Of a stretch of DNA of 8,259 nt, positions 1 to 6,236 are shown piece after piece. The notes under the pieces were generated by a model that saw nothing but the letters and a program-made list of their open reading frames with translations, was not told where the DNA came from and searched no databases. A program made the translations under genes and the position numbers. The first letter of the stretch is position 1, and every line of letters starts with the position of its first letter. This stretch comes from Nitrospinota bacterium (GTDB lineage Bacteria; Nitrospinota_A; UBA7883; JACRLM01), in contig JADGAO010000153.1 of assembly GCA_015231995.1 (NCBI GenBank), positions 1 to 8,259 on the forward strand. The letters run 5' to 3'.

Positions 1-68
1 TTGCTCAAAAATACCCGCCAATACTGGGTGTTACGAAGGTAATGTTAAAATAAGCTGGACACTTCTGA

Positions 69-176
69 GCTATTATAAAAGACATCACCGAGCGCAAACG
101 GATTGAAAAAAGCCTTGTCGCCGCCAAGGAACTGGCGGAGCAGGCCAACAAGGCCAAATCAATATTCCTTTCGAGC
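69..176 (+). pseudogene. In-frame upstream remnant of the histidine kinase (end of PAS domain and linker)
   Basis: Read in the same frame as the kinase, this stretch gives AIIKDITERKR followed by a linker containing AKELAEQANKAKSIFLSS. This is the classic junction between a PAS/PAC domain (motif DITERK) and HisKA. It contains no ATG, GTG or TTG start codon and is preceded in frame by TGA (66-68) and TAA (51-53). Just before the TGA the frame reads GHF, which fits a PAS ending of the form (T)HFvAIIKDITERK, so the TGA replaces one expected residue. In another frame, positions 7-30 read KNTRQYWV, which resembles the preceding PAS strand but is too close to the DITERK motif. This suggests a small deletion plus frameshift, or a sequence error at a contig end. 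The upstream alignment is tentative; the linker reading is solid. Confidence 0.6.
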
Positions 177-851
177 ATGAGCCATGAAATCCGCACGCCG
201 TTGAACTCTGTCATCGGGTTTTCACGCCTCCTCGCATCTGACGTCGAACACCCGCTCAACGATTTCCAGAAAAAAATCCTGGAGAAAGTCGTGAAATCGG
301 GAAACCATTTGCTCGAACTGATCAACAGCGTCCTTGACCTTGCGAAAATAGAATCGGGCGAATTCGAGGTGACGACAGAAGCGCTTGAGATGAAGTCGTT
401 GGCGAGAACGACGTTAACGATCTTGGACGATCTGGCCAAAGAGAGCGGAGTCAATTTAAGCGTCGAAATCCCGGAGGAAGATTGCTATGTAATGGCCGAC
501 AGCGTCCTTCTCCACCAGGTTCTCACAAACCTTCTTTCAAACGCGATCAAATACAACAAAAAAGGTGGGGGGACGATTCTGTCCTGGCGGCCTCTTGATG
601 AAAACAGAGTCCGCATATCCATCACCGACGAAGGCGTCGGCATTTCCGAAGACAACATCAAGAATCTTTTCAAACCATTTGACCGGATGGGAAAGGAGGG
701 ACGAAATATTAAAGGTTTTGGAATCGGATTGACCATCGCAAAACGCTTGGTCGAATCTATGAAAGGTGGGATTGGCGTGGAAAGCCAGATAGGCAGAGGA
801 TCCACGTTCTATGTCGACCTCCCGTCCGCAAATAAGCCGGAATATAGATGA
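177..851 (+). CDS. Sensor histidine kinase, C-terminal HisKA and HATPase part (5' end interrupted)
   Basis: This is the catalytic core of a two-component histidine kinase, which autophosphorylates a histidine from ATP and passes the phosphate to a response regulator. Counting from the ATG at 177, the H box is MSHEIRTPLN with phosphoacceptor His3. The N box is LTNLLSNAIKY (Asn118, Asn122), the G1 box DEGVGI (151-156), the F box LFKPF (164-168) and the G2 box GFGIGL (180-185), so all ATP-binding elements are present. The ATG lies inside the H-box region and is not a believable native start, because the family normally has several more residues of HisKA helix plus sensor domains upstream. Those residues are encoded in frame back to 69 but are cut off by a TGA at 66-68. 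No receiver domain follows, and no partner regulator is adjacent. Whether a working protein is made is doubtful; the family assignment is secure. Confidence 0.85.
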   Translation: MSHEIRTPLNSVIGFSRLLASDVEHPLNDFQKKILEKVVKSGNHLLELINSVLDLAKIESGEFEVTTEALEMKSLARTTLTILDDLAKESGVNLSVEIPEEDCYVMADSVLLHQVLTNLLSNAIKYNKKGGGTILSWRPLDENRVRISITDEGVGISEDNIKNLFKPFDRMGKEGRNIKGFGIGLTIAKRLVESMKGGIGVESQIGRGSTFYVDLPSANKPEYR

Positions 852-900
852 GCAAAGACCGGCGTAAAAAACCGGCATCGATGAGCGATCTGATGCAGGG

Positions 901-917
901 GCGACCCGCCGGGTCGC
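901..917. repeat. Short perfect inverted repeat (REP-like hairpin)
   Basis: GCGACCC at 901-907 and GGGTCGC at 911-917 form a perfect 7-base stem around the loop GCC, preceded by GGG. There is no T-run after it, so it is not a standard intrinsic terminator. Similar GGGGCGACCCGCCGGGTCGC units are familiar as dispersed intergenic palindromes in many bacterial genomes. Membership of that class is an inference from the sequence pattern. Confidence 0.6.
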
Positions 918-950
918 TACAAACAAGGATATACGTTTGGCGCTGGGCCT

Positions 951-967
951 CAACTTCGGAATCCGGG
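951..967 (+). repeat. 17-base repeat, copy 1 (upstream of the dioxygenase gene)
   Basis: The sequence CAACTTCGGAATCCGGG recurs as an exact inverted copy at 1932-1948 and as a direct copy with one mismatch at 1976-1992. The first two copies bracket the dioxygenase gene in opposite orientation. The downstream pair forms the arms of a long hairpin. Confidence 0.75.
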
Positions 968-985
968 ATTAGTATAATATTCTAT

Positions 986-1018
986 TTGATAGATTCTTCG
1001 CGTTGCTCAGAATGACAA
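986..1018 (+). repeat. Dispersed repeat arm A1
   Basis: The arm begins TTGATAGATTCTTC, a 14-base match to 6297-6310, and ends CTCAGAATGACAA. The reverse complement of that ending is the TTGTCATTCTGAG head seen twice near 8142-8174. A degenerate copy of the ending, TTCAGTAATGACAAT, follows at about 1028-1042. The pattern belongs to the widespread intergenic palindromes built from TGTCAT(T/C)CTGAG and GAAG(A/G)ATC blocks. Confidence 0.75.
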
Positions 1019-1044
1019 TATTGACGTTCAGTAATGACAATGGC

Positions 1045-1096
1045 CGCTTTTTGTCATCCTGAGGGAGGCCCTGCGACCGAAGGATCAAAGTAGAAT
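1045..1096 (+). repeat. Dispersed repeat arm A2 (TTGTCATCCTGAG head)
   Basis: The block starts CGCTTTTTGTCATCCTGAG and ends CAAAGTAGAAT. It has two other copies in the window. One is a direct copy at about 6237-6285, lacking three bases in the middle. The other is an inverted copy at 8208-8259; over the core 1051-1096 against 8208-8253 only one of 46 bases differs. It lies 28 bases before the dioxygenase start codon, so it would be in that gene's leader if transcription starts upstream. Confidence 0.85.
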
Positions 1097-1123
1097 TAAT
1101 ATTAAAGTAAAAAAGGCAGGCTC

Positions 1124-1930
1124 ATGACGACGCCTACTGAAACCAAAAGCAACCCGTCGAGCGGACAAATGCCCGTCATCTTTGCGGCTCATGGGGCGCC
1201 GGTACTACTCGACGACGCGGGATGGATGTCCGAACTCGCCTCATGGGCAAAGGCGTTGCCCAAGCCGAATGGAGTCCTCATGATTTCGGCTCATTGGGAG
1301 GCCCGGCCGACGACGCTGGGCGCAACCCATACAGTTCCGCTCGTTTACGACTTCTACGGGTTCCCGGAGCGCTACTACCAGACCTTGTACTCCGCTCCGG
1401 GCGCGCCCGAACTCGCCACGCGGGTCCGTAGCCTACTGCGCCAGAATGAGATCGCCATCGCCGAAAACCCTATGCGCGGGCTCGACCACGGGGCCTATGT
1501 CCCGCTCGTGGCGATGTATCCCGCCGCCGATGTTCCTGTCCTCCAAATCTCGATGCCAGCGCTCGCCCCCCAGGAACTCTTCAAACTCGGCCAAGCCCTC
1601 GCGCCGCTTCGAGACGAGGGCTCGCTCGTGTTCGGTAGCGGCTTCCTCACGCACAACATGCGCTACGCGTTTCGTCCCGGCGTCCCGCAATGGGCGAAGG
1701 AGTTCGACTCCTGGGTGGCCGACGCGCTTGAGAGATTCGACGTGGACGCGCTTCTGGACTTCAAGGCACGCGCCCCATCGGCCCAGACGGCCCTGCCGAC
1801 GTGGGAACACTACGCGCCGGTTCTCGTAGCCGCCGGAGCGGCAGCCGATGGGCGGCGCCGGACAAGCTTTCCAATCACGGGTTGGTGGATGGACGGCGCT
1901 TTCACAAAGAGATCGGTTCAGTTCGGCTAA
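1124..1930 (+). CDS. ygiD: Class III extradiol dioxygenase, 4,5-DOPA dioxygenase (YgiD/DODA) family
   Basis: The protein has 268 residues, close to the usual length of the LigB-superfamily YgiD/DODA enzymes, which use an active-site metal to cleave catechol rings such as L-DOPA. The expected histidines are all present: AAHGAP (His23), ISAHWEA (His57), GLDHGAY (His122), GFLTHNMR (His177) and WEHYAPVL (His229). By family comparison His23, His57 and His229 would bind the metal and His122 and His177 would act in catalysis. The end TKRSVQFG also matches the family. The usual HGSP is HGAP here. The ATG at 1124 has only a weak purine-rich AAAGGCAGG before it; a second ATG at 1169 (Met16) begins right before the conserved region and is an alternative start. 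The gene is richer in GC than its neighbours and is flanked by inverted repeats. The true substrate is unknown; many YgiD proteins are annotated by homology only. Confidence 0.88.
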   Translation: MTTPTETKSNPSSGQMPVIFAAHGAPVLLDDAGWMSELASWAKALPKPNGVLMISAHWEARPTTLGATHTVPLVYDFYGFPERYYQTLYSAPGAPELATRVRSLLRQNEIAIAENPMRGLDHGAYVPLVAMYPAADVPVLQISMPALAPQELFKLGQALAPLRDEGSLVFGSGFLTHNMRYAFRPGVPQWAKEFDSWVADALERFDVDALLDFKARAPSAQTALPTWEHYAPVLVAAGAAADGRRRTSFPITGWWMDGAFTKRSVQFG

Positions 1931-1931
1931 G

Positions 1932-1992
1932 CCCGGATTCCGAAGTTGAAGAGAGATTACTTCGCTATCGCTCTTCAACTTCGGAATCCTGG
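1932..1992. terminator. Long hairpin between convergent genes, possible bidirectional terminator
   Basis: The left arm 1932-1953 and right arm 1971-1992 are reverse complements at 21 of 22 positions, the mismatch being C1934 against T1990. After one further mismatch, three more pairs (1955-1957 with 1967-1969) close on a 9-base loop. The hairpin begins one base after the dioxygenase stop (1928-1930) and ends six bases from the larC stop (1999-2001), so it sits where both convergent transcripts should end. No run of T follows on either strand, so it is not a textbook intrinsic terminator. It may act as a transcript-end stabiliser or be a repeat element. The structure is plain in the sequence; the role is inferred. 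Confidence 0.6.
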
Positions 1993-1998
1993 TTCAAG

Positions 1999-3168
1999 TT
2001 ATCCGACACTCCTCAACGTAGCCCTGTAAACCATCTCAAACGTAACGCCGTTTTTCTCCGCCGCCTTTTTTACAGACTCGTATTCCGGCGCCACCTTAAC
2101 CCCGCCGTTCGGTAGTTCCGCCACTTTCACTTCTATCTCGCCATATTCCGTCGCCACTTTCTTTATATGGCGAAGAAGGGAGACGCGGGTCACTTCCCTT
2201 ATGCGTATCCCAAGCGTGGTCGTCTCTGTGAAGAGTATCCCTTGCGCCTCTTCCGACTTGTCAGGAGCGCACAAAACTTCGATCAACGTCGCGGGCCGTC
2301 CTTTTTTCATGACCACCGGAATAAACGTCACGTCCAGCGCCCCGGCTGTGAAAAGCTTTTCGGCGACCAGCGGGTATATCTGCGGGTTCATGTCGTCTAT
2401 GTTGGTGGACAGTTCCACAAGCCTCTCGTCCAGCAACATCGAGGAAGCCGTCTCCCCTAAAAAGAGGCGCAAAACGTTTGGCCGGTTCGGAAAATCGTGC
2501 GATCCCGCGCCCATGGCGATCGAGGTCACATTCATGGCCGGCTGGCCGCCGAAACTTTTGGCCATCGCCTTCAAAATCGCCGCTCCGGTGGGTGTGGCCA
2601 ATTCCATCTGCGGGCCGTCGGCATATGTGGGGATTCCGCGCAGTATATGCGCCGTGGCTGGGGCCGGGACTGGCAATACTCCATGATCGGTCTTCACCGT
2701 CCCGCTTCCTACATTGACTGGCGACGAGTAAACCTCGCGTATCCCCAACTCCACAAAACCGACGGCGGCCCCCACCACATCCACGATGGAATCCACCGCG
2801 CCGACTTCGTGAAAATGAACCTTCTCGACAGGAACGCCGTGCGCCTCCGCCTCTGCGTCTGCGATGACGCGGAAGACATTCAACGCGATCTCCTTCACCT
2901 CCGGCTTAAGCCCGCTTTTTTCGATGATCTTCACGATGTCCGGGTAATGCCGATGCCCCTTCACCGCCGACACGTCCACGGCCACATCAATCTTGGTGGC
3001 AATGAAACCGTTTTTTTTCACCTTGCCGGCAGTGATCCCGTACCCTTGCAGTCCGGTTTTGGCGATTTCGCTTTTAAGCAGGTCGAAGGAGAGACCGGCG
3101 TCCACAAAGGCGCCTAGCGTCATGTCCCCGCTTATCCCGGAGAAACAGTCGAAATATGCGATCTTCAT
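1999..3168 (-). CDS. larC: Nickel-pincer cofactor biosynthesis protein LarC
   Basis: LarC is the nickel insertase (cyclometallase) of the nickel-pincer nucleotide pathway; it loads Ni into the dithiolated pyridinium nucleotide made by LarB and LarE. The 389-residue protein opens with MKIAYFDCFSGISGDM, the family N-terminus. It has HFHEVGAVDSIVDVVG (118-133), ATPTGAAIL (191-199), STNIDDMNPQIY (254-265), MKKGRPATLIEVLC (287-300) and ETTTLGIR (315-322), covering both the LarC1 and LarC2 regions in one uninterrupted frame. In Lactiplantibacillus plantarum the two regions are joined by a programmed frameshift; none is needed here. The histidine-rich stretch found in many LarC proteins is reduced to KGHRHY (70-75). 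The start overlaps the larB stop by four bases (ATGA), a sign of translational coupling. It is the last gene of the minus-strand array and ends at the long hairpin. Confidence 0.95.
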   Translation of the reverse strand: MKIAYFDCFSGISGDMTLGAFVDAGLSFDLLKSEIAKTGLQGYGITAGKVKKNGFIATKIDVAVDVSAVKGHRHYPDIVKIIEKSGLKPEVKEIALNVFRVIADAEAEAHGVPVEKVHFHEVGAVDSIVDVVGAAVGFVELGIREVYSSPVNVGSGTVKTDHGVLPVPAPATAHILRGIPTYADGPQMELATPTGAAILKAMAKSFGGQPAMNVTSIAMGAGSHDFPNRPNVLRLFLGETASSMLLDERLVELSTNIDDMNPQIYPLVAEKLFTAGALDVTFIPVVMKKGRPATLIEVLCAPDKSEEAQGILFTETTTLGIRIREVTRVSLLRHIKKVATEYGEIEVKVAELPNGGVKVAPEYESVKKAAEKNGVTFEMVYRATLRSVG

Positions 3169-3941
3169 TTTTCTTCCGCCAAAGTTTCGGGCAGTGTGTT
3201 GATCCTGTGCGCCAACGCGCCCGCGCCGAACCCGTTGTCTATGTTCATAACGGCGACCCCTGCGGCGCAGGAATTTAACATCGCAAGCAGAGCCGACAAC
3301 CCGCCGAACGACGCGCCATAGCCTACCGACGTGGGAACCGCTACAACAGGCCGCGGGACAAGCCCGCCAACAACAGAGGCCAGCGCCCCGTCCATCCCCG
3401 CGACCACCACGATTGCCCGAGCGTCCTTGAGTTTTTCCACGTGGTTGAACAACCTGTGTATCCCGGCAACGCCCACGTCGTACACAGTCTCCACGCTCGA
3501 CCCCATCACCGACGCGGTGACGGCCGCTTCCTCCGCCACGGGCACGTCGGAGGTTCCGGCGGAGACGACGAGTATCTTGCCGATCTTTTTAGCGCCAGCA
3601 GACTCGATTGTTATGGCGCGGGAGCGTTCGTGAAACACGGCGTTTCTGGCGAACTTTTTCACCTTGAGATAGATTGCGCCGGAAGCTCTCGTGGCGAGGG
3701 TTGCGCCGCCCCGGCCCGCTATCTTTTTTATTATCTCGACGGCGTCTTTCTCTGTCTTCCCCTCGCAATAGACGACTTCCGGGAACCCCTGCCGCGCCCT
3801 TCTGTGATGGTCTATCGTGGCGTAACCGAGATGCTCCGACGGCGAATACGCCGATAACCGTTTGACGGCCTCGTCGGACGTGATCTTTTTTTCGGCCACA
3901 AGCCGTAGGGTTTCCCTCAATAATTTCTCATCCGGTGTCAT
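3165..3941 (-). CDS. larB: Nickel-pincer cofactor biosynthesis protein LarB
   Basis: LarB carboxylates the pyridinium ring of nicotinic acid adenine dinucleotide and hydrolyses the phosphoanhydride, the first step toward the nickel-pincer nucleotide. The 258-residue length fits the family (about 250). The N-terminal part has GYATIDHHRRARQGFPEVVY (39-58), a family hallmark. The C-terminal half is a PurE-like fold with VVSAGTSDVPVAEEA (125-139), VYDVGVAGIHRL (153-164), VAGMDGALASVVGGLV (180-195) and a final block containing NSCAAGVAVMNIDNGFGAG. Cys225 in that block matches the position of the cysteine that forms the covalent intermediate in characterised LarB. The start at 3941 has a strong AAAAGGGG site placed immediately after the gpsA stop, 12 bases upstream in the array. 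The larC ATG overlaps its stop. Confidence 0.95.
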   Translation of the reverse strand: MTPDEKLLRETLRLVAEKKITSDEAVKRLSAYSPSEHLGYATIDHHRRARQGFPEVVYCEGKTEKDAVEIIKKIAGRGGATLATRASGAIYLKVKKFARNAVFHERSRAITIESAGAKKIGKILVVSAGTSDVPVAEEAAVTASVMGSSVETVYDVGVAGIHRLFNHVEKLKDARAIVVVAGMDGALASVVGGLVPRPVVAVPTSVGYGASFGGLSALLAMLNSCAAGVAVMNIDNGFGAGALAHRINTLPETLAEEK

Positions 3942-3953
3942 GCGTGGCCCCTT
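3942..3953 (-). promoter_or_regulatory. Ribosome binding site of larB in the gpsA-larB gap
   Basis: On the minus strand the bases directly after the gpsA stop TAA read AAAGGGGCCACGC and then the larB ATG. The AAGGGG core is well spaced for ribosome binding. It fixes the larB start at 3941 and allows ribosomes ending gpsA to reload on larB. Confidence 0.6.
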
Positions 3954-4970
3954 TTAATAAAACTCCGATTTGAGCGTCCGGCCCATCAGATCGGTCACCG
4001 CCTGTTTTGGGGCCTTGCCTTCGTAAATCACTTTGTAAACCTCGGAAACTATCGGCATGTCCACCCCGTGGCGTTCGGCCAGTTTCTGCACCGACAAGGT
4101 GGTAGCCACGCCCTCGGCCACGGAGTTCATTGAGTCGAGTATCTGTTTCAATATCTCCCCCTTGCCGAGCCTCAACCCCACCGACCTGTTGCGCGAAAGG
4201 TCCCCGGCGCATGTAAGCACAAGGTCGCCCAGCCCGGAAAGGCCAGTGAACGTCTTTTCGTCCGATCCCATAGCCACGCCTAGCCGCGTCATTTCCATCA
4301 GCCCTCTTGTTATCAAAGCCGCGCGGGTATTGTGGCCGAACCCCAACCCGTCGGAGATTCCGGCGGCGATGGCGATCACGTTTTTCACCGCCCCGCCCAG
4401 TTCCACCCCAATAACGTCGTGATGGACGTACAGCCTGAAAAACTGGGACGACAAACCCTCCTGCGCGAGCCTCGCCGCGTCATAGTCCAACGAAGCTATC
4501 GTGGCGGCGGTTGGGGTTTTTGCGACCAGTTCTCTGGCGAACGAGGGGCCGGAAAGGTAACACGACCTCTGGGAAACCTCCACCGGCATAGTGTCCGCTA
4601 TCATGCCGGAAGGAAGAGCCAGAGAGTTGTTCTCGATACCCTTCGTGGCGGAGACAAGAACCGCGTCGTGAGATATCGTCTGTCCGAGCGTGGTAAGCGC
4701 CTCCCGCATAAACTGCGACGGCACGGCGAAAAACACGAGTTTCCGCCCCTCCACGGCTTTGACCATGTCCGATGTGGCCCTTATTGCCTCCGGCAGAATG
4801 GCTCCGGGAAGATGCTGGCGGTTTTCTTTGGCCGCGTTTATCCCGTCGGCGATGCCGGGCCTTCTGGCCCAAAGCTTCACGCTCCGCCCGTTTTTAGCCA
4901 GAGCCCACGCAAGGGCCGTTCCCCACGCCCCCGCTCCTATAACAGCGACAGCGCTATCGTCGTGCGCCAT
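3954..4970 (-). CDS. gpsA: NAD(P)-dependent glycerol-3-phosphate dehydrogenase
   Basis: GpsA reduces dihydroxyacetone phosphate to sn-glycerol 3-phosphate in the cytoplasm, supplying the phospholipid backbone. The 338 residues match the family length. The Rossmann dinucleotide motif GAGAWGTALA lies at 12-21, followed by FAVPSQFMRE (81-90), SATKGIE (107-113, Lys110), SGPSFARE (140-147), LGGAVKNVIAIAAG (191-204, catalytic-type Lys196), GHNTRAALITRG (212-223), GLSGLGDLVLTC (243-254) and RNR (260-262). The ATG at 4970 is preceded by GGGAGG at unusually close spacing (three bases), but no better in-frame start exists near it. It heads the array gpsA-larB-larC, with a 12-base gap to larB. The pairing with larBC has no obvious metabolic reason; a shared transcript is inferred from spacing. 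Confidence 0.97.
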   Translation of the reverse strand: MAHDDSAVAVIGAGAWGTALAWALAKNGRSVKLWARRPGIADGINAAKENRQHLPGAILPEAIRATSDMVKAVEGRKLVFFAVPSQFMREALTTLGQTISHDAVLVSATKGIENNSLALPSGMIADTMPVEVSQRSCYLSGPSFARELVAKTPTAATIASLDYDAARLAQEGLSSQFFRLYVHHDVIGVELGGAVKNVIAIAAGISDGLGFGHNTRAALITRGLMEMTRLGVAMGSDEKTFTGLSGLGDLVLTCAGDLSRNRSVGLRLGKGEILKQILDSMNSVAEGVATTLSVQKLAERHGVDMPIVSEVYKVIYEGKAPKQAVTDLMGRTLKSEFY

Positions 4971-4996
4971 AAACCTCCCGGAGTTGGATTTCGAAT

Positions 4997-5002
4997 ATTA
5001 TA
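4997..5002 (-). promoter_or_regulatory. Candidate -10 element for gpsA-larB-larC
   Basis: On the minus strand these bases read TATAAT, a perfect sigma-70 type -10 hexamer. Transcription would start near 4990, leaving a leader of about 20 bases before the gpsA ATG and including its GGGAGG site. No good -35 hexamer is seen at the normal spacing, so the promoter may be weak or activator-dependent. Confidence 0.45.
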
Positions 5003-5080
5003 CAATGCGAGCCAGCAATCACAGCCCGCCTTTAATTATCCGGGCGCATACAAATAATCAAGACATAGTTTTGTATCGGC

Positions 5081-5106
5081 AACGATTGATATTGCCAACA
5101 ATCGTT
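5081..5106. repeat. Inverted repeat in the divergent promoter region
   Basis: AACGATTG (5081-5088) and CAATCGTT (5099-5106) are perfect reverse complements around a 10-base spacer. An overlapping alternative pairs GGCAA (5078-5082) with TTGCC (5092-5096). It lies between the two promoters, about 80 bases upstream of the gpsA -10 element and about 75 bases upstream of the regulator's -35. It could be an operator for a dimeric regulator; no T-run is present and no function is shown. Confidence 0.5.
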
Positions 5107-5178
5107 ACGCTAATAAATAAACTTTCAAAAAATTCGTTTACGCCAAATCATTGCGCTAACAGGGGTTAAAGGGTATCA

Positions 5179-5193
5179 TTTGATTTCATCAAA
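5179..5193. promoter_or_regulatory. Palindrome over the -35 of the response regulator promoter
   Basis: TTTGAT, three bases, then ATCAAA form a perfect 6+6 inverted repeat. It covers the candidate -35 hexamer TTGATT (5180-5185), the position expected of a repressor or autoregulator site. A chance occurrence in AT-rich DNA is possible. Confidence 0.35.
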
Positions 5194-5208
5194 CTTCTGA
5201 AATAGAAT
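5180..5208 (+). promoter_or_regulatory. Candidate sigma-70 promoter of the REC-PilZ gene
   Basis: TTGATT (5180-5185) and TAGAAT (5203-5208) are separated by 17 bases, the optimum. Transcription would begin near 5215, giving a leader of about 35 bases before the ATG at 5250. Confidence 0.5.
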
Positions 5209-5249
5209 GTCGTTTCTTTATTTTTTTCTAACACAGAGAGACTGGTTGG

Positions 5250-6134
5250 ATGCTTAAGAATAAAACTGTAATGGTGGTCGAGGACAACGCCACCATCCGC
5301 AGGTTTACCGCATCGGTCTTGAAGAACCAGCTCAATTGCACCCACGTCCTTCAGGCGGCGTCCGCCGACGAGGCGCTCGAAGCGATACGCGCCATCAAAC
5401 GCAGGCGCGGCCCGATAGACCTCATACTAAGCGACTGGGAAATGCCCGGCATGACCGGCGACGAGTTCCTGCTTGCTGTGCGCGAGAACATGGAGACGAG
5501 CGATATACCATTCATCATGGTCACCGCCCGCAACGACCGCGACTCCATAATCATGGCGGCGCAGGCTGGCGTTTCAGAATATATCGTAAAGCCGTTTACG
5601 GCCGGCGCGCTTTTGCAGAAAATCACCCGCGCCTTCCAGCTCCAGGAACGTCGGGCGATGACCAGGTTCAAATCAATCGGCGGCGACAAGGCGGAAATAA
5701 TATTCAACGACACTGTGCGTTACAGCGCGTCTGTCGTGAACGTCTCGCAGACCGGCGTCCTTTTGCGTTCGCCGCTTTTCCGCCATGCTCCGGTGTGCGT
5801 GCACGATGTAGTGAACCTGATCCTCAAGCTCGGCGCCGACACCGAAATCTCCGTATCTGCGGAGTTGATGAGATTAGAGACTGACAAGGATAACCCCGAC
5901 AATAAAAACCTGATGTTGGCCGGGTTCCAATTCCATGAGTTGGACGATAAAGCGGCCGATAAACTCCGTGTCGCCCTGACCAAGCTTCCAGAGCTTGACT
6001 CTAAACCCGCTGGAGCCACAAACGGCCCCAAAGTCTCTGCTTTTTCTTTTGAGGCCAAATCAACGTCCCCTTCGGCTTCGGAAAAACTGGCTCCGCCTCC
6101 TGAAAAAAAGAAGCGCCTGGACATGGATATGTAG
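5250..6134 (+). CDS. Response regulator with receiver and PilZ domains
   Basis: The 294-residue protein has an N-terminal receiver domain (about 4-129) with the acidic pair Glu11-Asp12, phosphoacceptor Asp62 in ILSDWEMPGMTG, the switch Thr92 (MVTARND) and Lys114-Pro115 (YIVKPF), so it should accept phosphate. A PilZ domain follows (about 133-245). Its RxxxR motif is Arg135 to Arg139 (RAMTR) and its (D/N)xSxxG motif is Asn164-Val-Ser-Gln-Thr-Gly169, both intact, predicting cyclic-di-GMP binding. Its last strand and helix are LAGFQFHELDD and the following residues. The C-terminal 45 residues or so are rich in Pro, Ser, Ala and Lys and probably disordered, ending KKKRLDMDM. There is no DNA-binding or transmembrane segment, so output is likely by protein contact, for example motility or surface control. 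The start follows a weak GAGAG at nine bases. The kinase partner is not adjacent. Confidence 0.88.
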   Translation: MLKNKTVMVVEDNATIRRFTASVLKNQLNCTHVLQAASADEALEAIRAIKRRRGPIDLILSDWEMPGMTGDEFLLAVRENMETSDIPFIMVTARNDRDSIIMAAQAGVSEYIVKPFTAGALLQKITRAFQLQERRAMTRFKSIGGDKAEIIFNDTVRYSASVVNVSQTGVLLRSPLFRHAPVCVHDVVNLILKLGADTEISVSAELMRLETDKDNPDNKNLMLAGFQFHELDDKAADKLRVALTKLPELDSKPAGATNGPKVSAFSFEAKSTSPSASEKLAPPPEKKKRLDMDM

Positions 6135-6236
6135 TCTCTCCCTTTTTTGCTACGCAACGCCGGACTGTCGCCCGAATGCTCGCCGCAGACATTCTTTACC
6201 CTTTCCTAAAAGTTGTTGTCATCTTCTAGGGGGGGG

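Larger units (their letters stand above)
852..1123. other. Intergenic region with hairpin and dispersed repeats
   Basis: No gene is seen here. The region holds a short perfect hairpin (901-917), one copy of a 17-base sequence that recurs around the dioxygenase gene (951-967), and two dispersed-repeat arms (986-1018 and 1045-1096). A TATAAT at 973-978 has no convincing -35 at the right distance, and the repeats separate it from the next start codon, so no promoter is called. No canonical hairpin-plus-T-run terminator follows the kinase. Confidence 0.6.
4971..5249. other. AT-rich divergent intergenic region
   Basis: The 279 bases separate two divergently transcribed genes and hold no gene. They contain a minus-strand -10 element for gpsA near 4997, an inverted repeat at 5081-5106, a palindrome at 5179-5193 and a plus-strand promoter at 5180-5208. 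Composition is clearly more AT-rich than the flanking coding sequence. Confidence 0.6.

Noticed and set aside
973..978. TATAAT as a -10 element for the dioxygenase gene
   Set aside because: No -35 at acceptable spacing, and about 145 bases of repeat DNA lie between it and the start codon.
1433..1978. Long minus-strand open frame opposite the dioxygenase gene
   Set aside because: It is the GC-rich complement of a well-recognised enzyme gene, has no recognisable domain, and runs through the hairpin at its far end.
4332..5057. 241-codon plus-strand open frame opposite gpsA extending into the intergenic region
   Set aside because: Its sequence is arginine-, glycine- and histidine-rich with no domain, it is mostly antisense to gpsA, and it has no ribosome site.
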